Source: Chromobacterium alkanivorans (GTDB taxonomy: Bacteria > Pseudomonadota > Gammaproteobacteria > Burkholderiales > Chromobacteriaceae). From it: a stretch of 64,000 nt of DNA. Both the position numbers and the translations under genes were made by a program. The notes under the pieces were generated by a model that saw only the letters and a program-made list of their open reading frames with translations, did no database searches and was not told where the DNA came from. The DNA is taken from the NCBI RefSeq assembly GCF_016937655.1, contig NZ_JAFHKL010000008.1, positions 62,001 to 126,000 on the forward strand, read 5' to 3'. Numbering within the stretch: position 1 is the stretch's first letter; the number at the start of each line of letters is the position of its first letter. This document shows positions 60,138 through 64,000 of this stretch, piece after piece.

Positions 60138-60527
60138 TCAGGCCGGTTGCGCGGCTTCCAGCCTGGCCCAGCCCGGCAAGCCCACGCGCCAGGCCGGCGG
60201 CGCTTCGGCGCTGGCCCAGTATTCCTCGATCTGGCTGATCAGCCCGTGCTCCAGCGTGAACAGCGAGTTGGCGAAGAAGCGCGCCGCGCCGTGGTCCACC
60301 TGCGCCACTACATGCCAGCGGCCGTCTGCCAGCAGATTGTCTTGCAGCAGGCGGATGCTCCAGCCCTCCGGATAGACGCGGTTGACGTGGACGATGGCGT
60401 CCGCGCCGCGGAAGTACTCGCCGCTGCAATGCCACAGCATTACGGCGTCGTCGCGCAGCAGGCGGCGTGCGCGCTCCCAGTCGCGGTCCTGGTAGGCGAG
60501 AAAGAGTTGGGCGGCGATGGATGGCAT
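60138..60527 (-). CDS. NTF2-like/SnoaL-like family protein
   Basis: A 129-aa cone-fold protein of the nuclear transport factor 2-like superfamily. It shows an N-terminal helix (AAQLFLAYQDRDWERARRLLRDDAVMLWHCSGEYFRGADAIVHVNRVYPEG), then beta strands (HVVAQVDHGAARFFANSLFTLEHGLISQIEEYWAS). Family members range from isomerases to accessory proteins; no specific activity can be assigned. It lies 55 bp upstream of the SH3-like gene on the same strand. Confidence 0.8.
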   Translation of the reverse strand: MPSIAAQLFLAYQDRDWERARRLLRDDAVMLWHCSGEYFRGADAIVHVNRVYPEGWSIRLLQDNLLADGRWHVVAQVDHGAARFFANSLFTLEHGLISQIEEYWASAEAPPAWRVGLPGWARLEAAQPA

Positions 60528-60659
60528 GAATTTACCTCATGCTGGTCATGGAGTGTTGATAATGTACAAAATCAAAATGCTTGTCAATACGCGGCTTTGG
60601 CGGGTTTTGGGGCGAAAGTTGTCAGATCAAATAGTCTGATGGCATCATGCTTTTGCAAG

Positions 60660-60807
60660 TAGGGCGTGTTTACGATCTCGCAAGCCAGAGCGAGACAAGG
60701 CGACAACAGCTTTAGACGCGAAATGCATAGAGTGCGTCAGCGTTCTGAAGCGGTGCTCGCCGGGCCGCGCCTCACAACGCGCAGCGGACCGCAAACCGCT
60801 TCTTTCA
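60660..60807 (-). repeat. Decayed copy of the IS5-type palindromic element (R9)
   Basis: The left end CGTGTTTACGATCTCG followed by GAGACAAGGCGACAAC (to about 60706) matches the inverted right half of R5. The right end GCGCAGCGGACCGCAAACCG (about 60779-60798) matches the left end of the family with several substitutions. The middle has diverged and has lost the GTAC dyad. It ends about 14 bp before the M32 peptidase start and may overlap its promoter. Confidence 0.6.
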
Positions 60808-60820
60808 TAGAGGAGACAAG

Positions 60821-62314
60821 ATGGCACACACATCCGCCTACCAGGCATTGACCCACACTTTCGCTCGCCTGCACCGCTTCGGCCACCTCGGCGCCATCGC
60901 CGGCTGGGACCAGGCTGCGATGATGCCGAGCAAGGGCAACGACGCCCGCGCCGCCGCGTTGGCGGAATTGGGGGTGCTGACCCACGGCATCATCACCGCG
61001 CCGCAGCTGAAGGAGCAGCTGGACGCGGCGGAGCAGGAAAATCTGGACGAGCTGCAACGCGCCAATCTGCGCGAGATGCGCCGCGAGTGGGCGCAGGCCA
61101 ATCTGCTGCCGGCGGCGTTGGTGGAGGCCAAGACCCTGGCCGGCGCGCGTTGCGAGCACGCCTGGCGCAGCCAGCGCCCGGCCAATGACTGGAAGGGTTT
61201 TCTGGAAAACCTGCGCGAGGTGGTCAAGCTGTCGCGCGAGGAGGGCCGTTTGCTGGCCGAGGCCAGCGGCGGCAGCCGCTACGACGCGCTGATGGACAAG
61301 TACGAGCCGGGGATGAAGAGCGCGGAGATCGAGTGCATCTTCGCCGAGGTGAAGTCCTGGCTGCCGGGCCTGATCGAACGCGCGCGCGCCAAGCAGGCGT
61401 CGGAAACGGTGATCGAGCCGGTGGGGCCGTTCGCGGTGGCGCAGCAGCGCGCCTTGGGCGTGGAAGCGATGAAGCTGTTGCAGTTCGACTTTGACGGCGG
61501 CCGGCTGGATGTCAGCAGCCATCCCTTCTGCGGCGGGGTGCCGGAGGATGTGCGCATCACCACCCGCTACCGCGACGATGATTTCGTCCAGAGCCTGATG
61601 GGCATCGTCCACGAAACCGGCCACGCCCGTTACGAGCAGAACCTGCCCAAGGACTGGCTGGAGCAGCCGCTGGGCCGCGCGCGTTCGATGGGCATCCACG
61701 AAAGCCAGAGCCTGTCCTTCGAGATGCAGCTGGGCCGCAGCCCGGCCTTCCTGCAATTGATCGCGCCGCTGATCCGCAGCCATTTCGGCGAGCAGCCGGC
61801 GTTTGCGCTGGAGAATCTGCAAGGCCTGTACAGCCGGGTGCAGCCGGGCTACATCCGCGTGGACGCGGATGAGCTGTGCTATCCGGCGCATGTGATCCTG
61901 CGCTTCGAGATCGAGCGCGCGCTGATGGACGGCGAGATCGAGGCCGAGGACATTCCGGCGCTGTGGGACGAGAAGATGATGGCTTATCTGGGCGTGGACA
62001 CCCGCGGCAATTACACCAACGGTTGCATGCAGGACATCCACTGGACCGACGGCGGTTTCGGCTATTTCCCCAGTTACACGCTGGGCGCGATGTACGCGGC
62101 GCAGTATTTCGCCAGCCTGCGCCGCGCCGAGCCGGAGCTGGACGCGCAGGTGGCGGCCGGCAATCTGGAGCCCATCTTCAACTGGCTGAACACCAATATC
62201 TGGAGCCAGGGCAGCAGCTGGAGCACCGATGAACTGGTGCGGCGCGCCACCGGCGAGACGCTGAACCCGGCGCACTTCAAGGCGCATCTGGAGCGGCGTT
62301 ATCTAGGCGTGTGA
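60821..62314 (+). CDS. Metallocarboxypeptidase, M32 family (carboxypeptidase Taq type)
   Basis: A 497-aa cytoplasmic zinc carboxypeptidase with broad specificity. The zinc motif HETGH is at 264-268 (GIVHETGHARYEQNLP), followed by the third-ligand helix SMGIHESQSLSFEMQLGRS (about 286-304). The family-specific C-terminal blocks DADELCYPAHVILRFEIERAL and GCMQDIHWTDGGFGYFPSYTLGAMYAAQ are present. An AGGAGACAAG site precedes the ATG. It is convergent with the alpha/beta hydrolase gene and shares a terminator with it. Confidence 0.94.
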   Translation: MAHTSAYQALTHTFARLHRFGHLGAIAGWDQAAMMPSKGNDARAAALAELGVLTHGIITAPQLKEQLDAAEQENLDELQRANLREMRREWAQANLLPAALVEAKTLAGARCEHAWRSQRPANDWKGFLENLREVVKLSREEGRLLAEASGGSRYDALMDKYEPGMKSAEIECIFAEVKSWLPGLIERARAKQASETVIEPVGPFAVAQQRALGVEAMKLLQFDFDGGRLDVSSHPFCGGVPEDVRITTRYRDDDFVQSLMGIVHETGHARYEQNLPKDWLEQPLGRARSMGIHESQSLSFEMQLGRSPAFLQLIAPLIRSHFGEQPAFALENLQGLYSRVQPGYIRVDADELCYPAHVILRFEIERALMDGEIEAEDIPALWDEKMMAYLGVDTRGNYTNGCMQDIHWTDGGFGYFPSYTLGAMYAAQYFASLRRAEPELDAQVAAGNLEPIFNWLNTNIWSQGSSWSTDELVRRATGETLNPAHFKAHLERRYLGV

Positions 62315-62331
62315 TGTTGTGGAAGGCAGAT

Positions 62332-62359
62332 AAAAAGCGCGGCGTGGCCGCGCTTTTTT
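62332..62359. terminator. Bidirectional Rho-independent terminator
   Basis: AAAAAGCGCGGC (62332-62343) and GCCGCGCTTTTTT (62347-62359) pair around a GTG loop. It has A and T tracts on both sides, so it can end both the M32 gene and the convergent alpha/beta hydrolase gene, whose stop codon (62359-62361) overlaps the T run. Confidence 0.9.
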
Positions 62360-63237
62360 CATTGGGGCTGGCTGAAAAAGGCGTGGATCGCTGCCGCCAG
62401 CGCTTCCGGCTGCTCCCATTGCAGCATGTGGCCGGCGTCGGCGATCACGGTTTCCTGCAATTGGGCGAAACAGGCGCGCCGCTGCGGCATGCTGGCGGCC
62501 ACGCTCTTGGCCAGCGGGTGGTCGTCGGTGTCGCCGCCCAGCGCCCACAGCACCGGCGCGCTGATGCGCTGCCAGCAGGCCATCGCTTCTTCCAGCCGGT
62601 ACAGCACTGGGTTGACCATTTTGTGGCGCGGGTCGGCGCGGTAGTAGAGGCCGTCGTCGCGCAGGCGGGTCAGCTCGCGCGCCAGCCATTGGGCGCGCTC
62701 CGGCGTCAGCCTGGGGTTGCGCTCCAATAGCTTGGCGGCCACGGCGTCCAGTGACTGCAAATCGCCGAACTCCGGCGCGTCGCGGGTTTCGCGCAGCCAG
62801 CGCGCGTAACGGCCCGGCGCTTCCGCCGGCTTGGTGGCGGCCAGGCCGAAGCCTTCGGCCAGCACCAGTTTTTCTACGCGCTCGGGGCGGATGCCGGCGT
62901 AGATACCGGCGATCATCGAGCCCATGCTGTGGCCCAGCAGCTTGACCGGCTGCTGCGGCGACAGCGCGTCCAGCAGCGCGTCGAGATCGGCCAGGTAGTC
63001 GGGAAAGTAGTAGCTGCCGTCGTTCCAGTCGCTGTCGCCGAAGCCGCGCCAGTCCGGCGCCGCCACTTGCCAGCCGTCCGGCAGCGCGTCCACCAGGAAT
63101 TGGAAGGTGGCGGAGCTGTCCATCCAGCCGTGCAGCAGCACCAGGAGCGGCGCGTCGCGCGGGCCCCAGCGGCGCAGGTGATGGCGGTGGCGGTTGAGGG
63201 GCAGGGTTTCGGACTGGCTGGGGCGTTGAATCGGCAT
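62359..63237 (-). CDS. Alpha/beta hydrolase
   Basis: A 292-aa cytoplasmic serine hydrolase. The oxyanion block LLHGWMDSSATF (about 33-44) is followed by the nucleophile elbow LLGHSMGSMIA (Ser near 101), DWRGFGDSDW, and a C-terminal His in IADAGHMLQWEQPEALA. It resembles epoxide-hydrolase- and lipase-like bacterial hydrolases whose substrates are unknown. The ATG at 63237 was chosen because conserved sequence starts shortly after it; a longer frame reaches 63336 but its extension looks non-coding. Confidence 0.88.
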   Translation of the reverse strand: MPIQRPSQSETLPLNRHRHHLRRWGPRDAPLLVLLHGWMDSSATFQFLVDALPDGWQVAAPDWRGFGDSDWNDGSYYFPDYLADLDALLDALSPQQPVKLLGHSMGSMIAGIYAGIRPERVEKLVLAEGFGLAATKPAEAPGRYARWLRETRDAPEFGDLQSLDAVAAKLLERNPRLTPERAQWLARELTRLRDDGLYYRADPRHKMVNPVLYRLEEAMACWQRISAPVLWALGGDTDDHPLAKSVAASMPQRRACFAQLQETVIADAGHMLQWEQPEALAAAIHAFFSQPQ

Positions 63238-63370
63238 GGCGGCGCGGGCGGTGGGACGAAAGCCCCAGTCTACCCAGAAACACGGCGAACCGGGAGGTTC
63301 GCCGTGTTTGGATGGTGTGACAGCGCGAGCGCTCAATCAAACGTCGGCGCCGCGGCTTGCGGGATGGCTC

Positions 63371-64000
63371 TTATTGGTGGATGTCGGCGCGGTGAGTCTC
63401 CTTCAGCCCCAACAGGCAGACCACGAAGCTGACGCTGTAGACGATGACCGGATACCACAGGCCGTAGAGGATGTCGCCGGTGTAGACCACCAGCGAGAAC
63501 GCCACGGTGGGGAACAGGCCGCCTATCCAGCCGTTGCCGATGTGGTAGGGCAGCGACATCGAGGTGTAGCGGATGCGGGTGGGGAACAACTCCACCATGG
63601 TGGCGGCCAGCGGGCCGTAGACCATGGCGGCGATCAGGCTGAGCAGCACCAGCACCGCCACCACCATCGGGTAGTTGATCTTGTCCGGGTCGGCCTTGTC
63701 CGGGTAGCCGGCCTGCTTCAGCGCGGCCAGCAGTTGGGCCTTGTCGAAGCCGGTCAGCGTCTGTTCGCCCACCTTGATCTGGGTTTCGCCGCCGGCGGGC
63801 GCCGCCTGGCGCTGGTAGGGCACGCCGTTCTTGGCCAGCAAGGCCTTGGCCTGGTCGCAGCTGCTGCTGAGCTTGGCCTTGCCCACCGGATCGAACTGGA
63901 AGCGGCAGCTGGCCGGGTCCGCCACCACCACCACCGGCGCTTGGCGCGCGGCGTTGGCGATGTCCGGGCTGGCGTAGGCGGTCAGCCATTTGAAGGCGGG
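63371..64000 (-). CDS. MFS transporter, metabolite:H+ symporter-like (5' part cut by window edge)
   Basis: The C-terminal 209 residues of a major facilitator; the frame is open through the right edge at 64000. It includes a large polar loop rich in Lys and Gln (DPASCRFQFDPVGKAKLSSSCDQAKALLAKNG, then GETQIKVGEQTLTGFDKAQLLAALKQAGYP). The loop is followed by four membrane segments containing the motif YGPLAATMVELFPTRIRYTSMSLPYHIGNGWIGGLFP, characteristic of the MHS/ProP group. Such a loop between helices 9 and 10 is seen in a subset annotated as MHS family transporters. Substrate unknown. Confidence 0.85.
   Translation of the reverse strand, partial: PAFKWLTAYASPDIANAARQAPVVVVADPASCRFQFDPVGKAKLSSSCDQAKALLAKNGVPYQRQAAPAGGETQIKVGEQTLTGFDKAQLLAALKQAGYPDKADPDKINYPMVVAVLVLLSLIAAMVYGPLAATMVELFPTRIRYTSMSLPYHIGNGWIGGLFPTVAFSLVVYTGDILYGLWYPVIVYSVSFVVCLLGLKETHRADIHQ

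Noticed and set aside
59570-60238. A 222-codon + frame across element R8 and the SH3-like gene
   Set aside because: It runs through inverted repeats and antisense to two better-supported genes.
1-64000. tRNA, rRNA, tmRNA, CRISPR arrays, complete IS elements or prophage genes
   Set aside because: No cloverleaf-like sequence, rRNA signature, regularly spaced repeats, transposase or phage structural genes were seen in the window.

Overview
The window is about 64 kb of GC-rich chromosomal DNA. Its gene order and protein sequences point to a betaproteobacterium of the order Neisseriales, most likely Chromobacterium or a close relative. That is an inference from the gloB-yafS-rnhA-dnaQ-ispD-ispF run, the glyA-nrdR-ribD run and overall protein character; no rRNA is present to confirm it. 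I see no tRNA, rRNA, CRISPR array, prophage or complete insertion sequence.

Layout. 1-9.7 kb is housekeeping: mltD (cut by the window edge), gloB, a YafS-like methyltransferase, rnhA, dnaQ, ispD-ispF, rpiA, phoU, ppx and a CorA-type transporter. 9.8-16.9 kb is a five-gene chaperone-usher fimbrial locus behind an unusually AT-rich upstream region. 17-25.7 kb is mixed: an exported SAM-hydrolase-like protein, pncA, the copper genes copA and copZ, a HicA/HicB-like pair, a metallo-beta-lactamase-fold hydrolase and an exported M14 carboxypeptidase, with an exported S9 peptidase transcribed divergently (25.9-27.8 kb). 27.8-30.2 kb holds a polar amino acid ABC transporter without an ATPase gene. 30.6-36.4 kb is a tightly overlapping lipid-metabolism operon that resembles E. 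coli ynbABCD with an added PlsC-type acyltransferase and a small membrane protein. 36.8-41 kb holds a phosphonate- or selenate-type ABC transporter with a fused double permease, then lgt. ilvD follows, then a ureohydrolase/symporter/LysR locus resembling guanidinobutyrate utilisation. 47.5-53.9 kb holds a conserved unknown protein, a LysR regulator divergent from a pirin/isochorismatase-like/XapX/amidohydrolase operon (the last gene is broken by an amber codon) and a DUF3224 protein. The end contains glyA, nrdR, a GNAT acetyltransferase, ribD, two unknown genes, small genes (SH3-like, NTF2-like), an M32 carboxypeptidase, an alpha/beta hydrolase and a truncated MFS transporter.

The most striking non-genic signal is a family of about 140-bp palindromic elements present at least six times in good shape, plus a 46-bp mini-copy, two decayed copies and a 377-bp relative. 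Their ends read GAACCTGTTTACGATC or GAGCCTGTTCAAAGTC, and most are flanked by matching TNA triplets. That is the signature of a non-autonomous element (MITE) mobilised by an IS5-family transposase of the IS1031 type. At seven loci the flanking triplet or element end coincides with or abuts the stop codon of the neighbouring gene.

Other items worth a second look are the ynb-like lipid operon, the amber-interrupted amidohydrolase with a Cys/His-rich tail, a perfect CsoR-type operator over the copA promoter with no csoR nearby, a HicB apparently lacking its DNA-binding half, and the exported SAM hydrolase.
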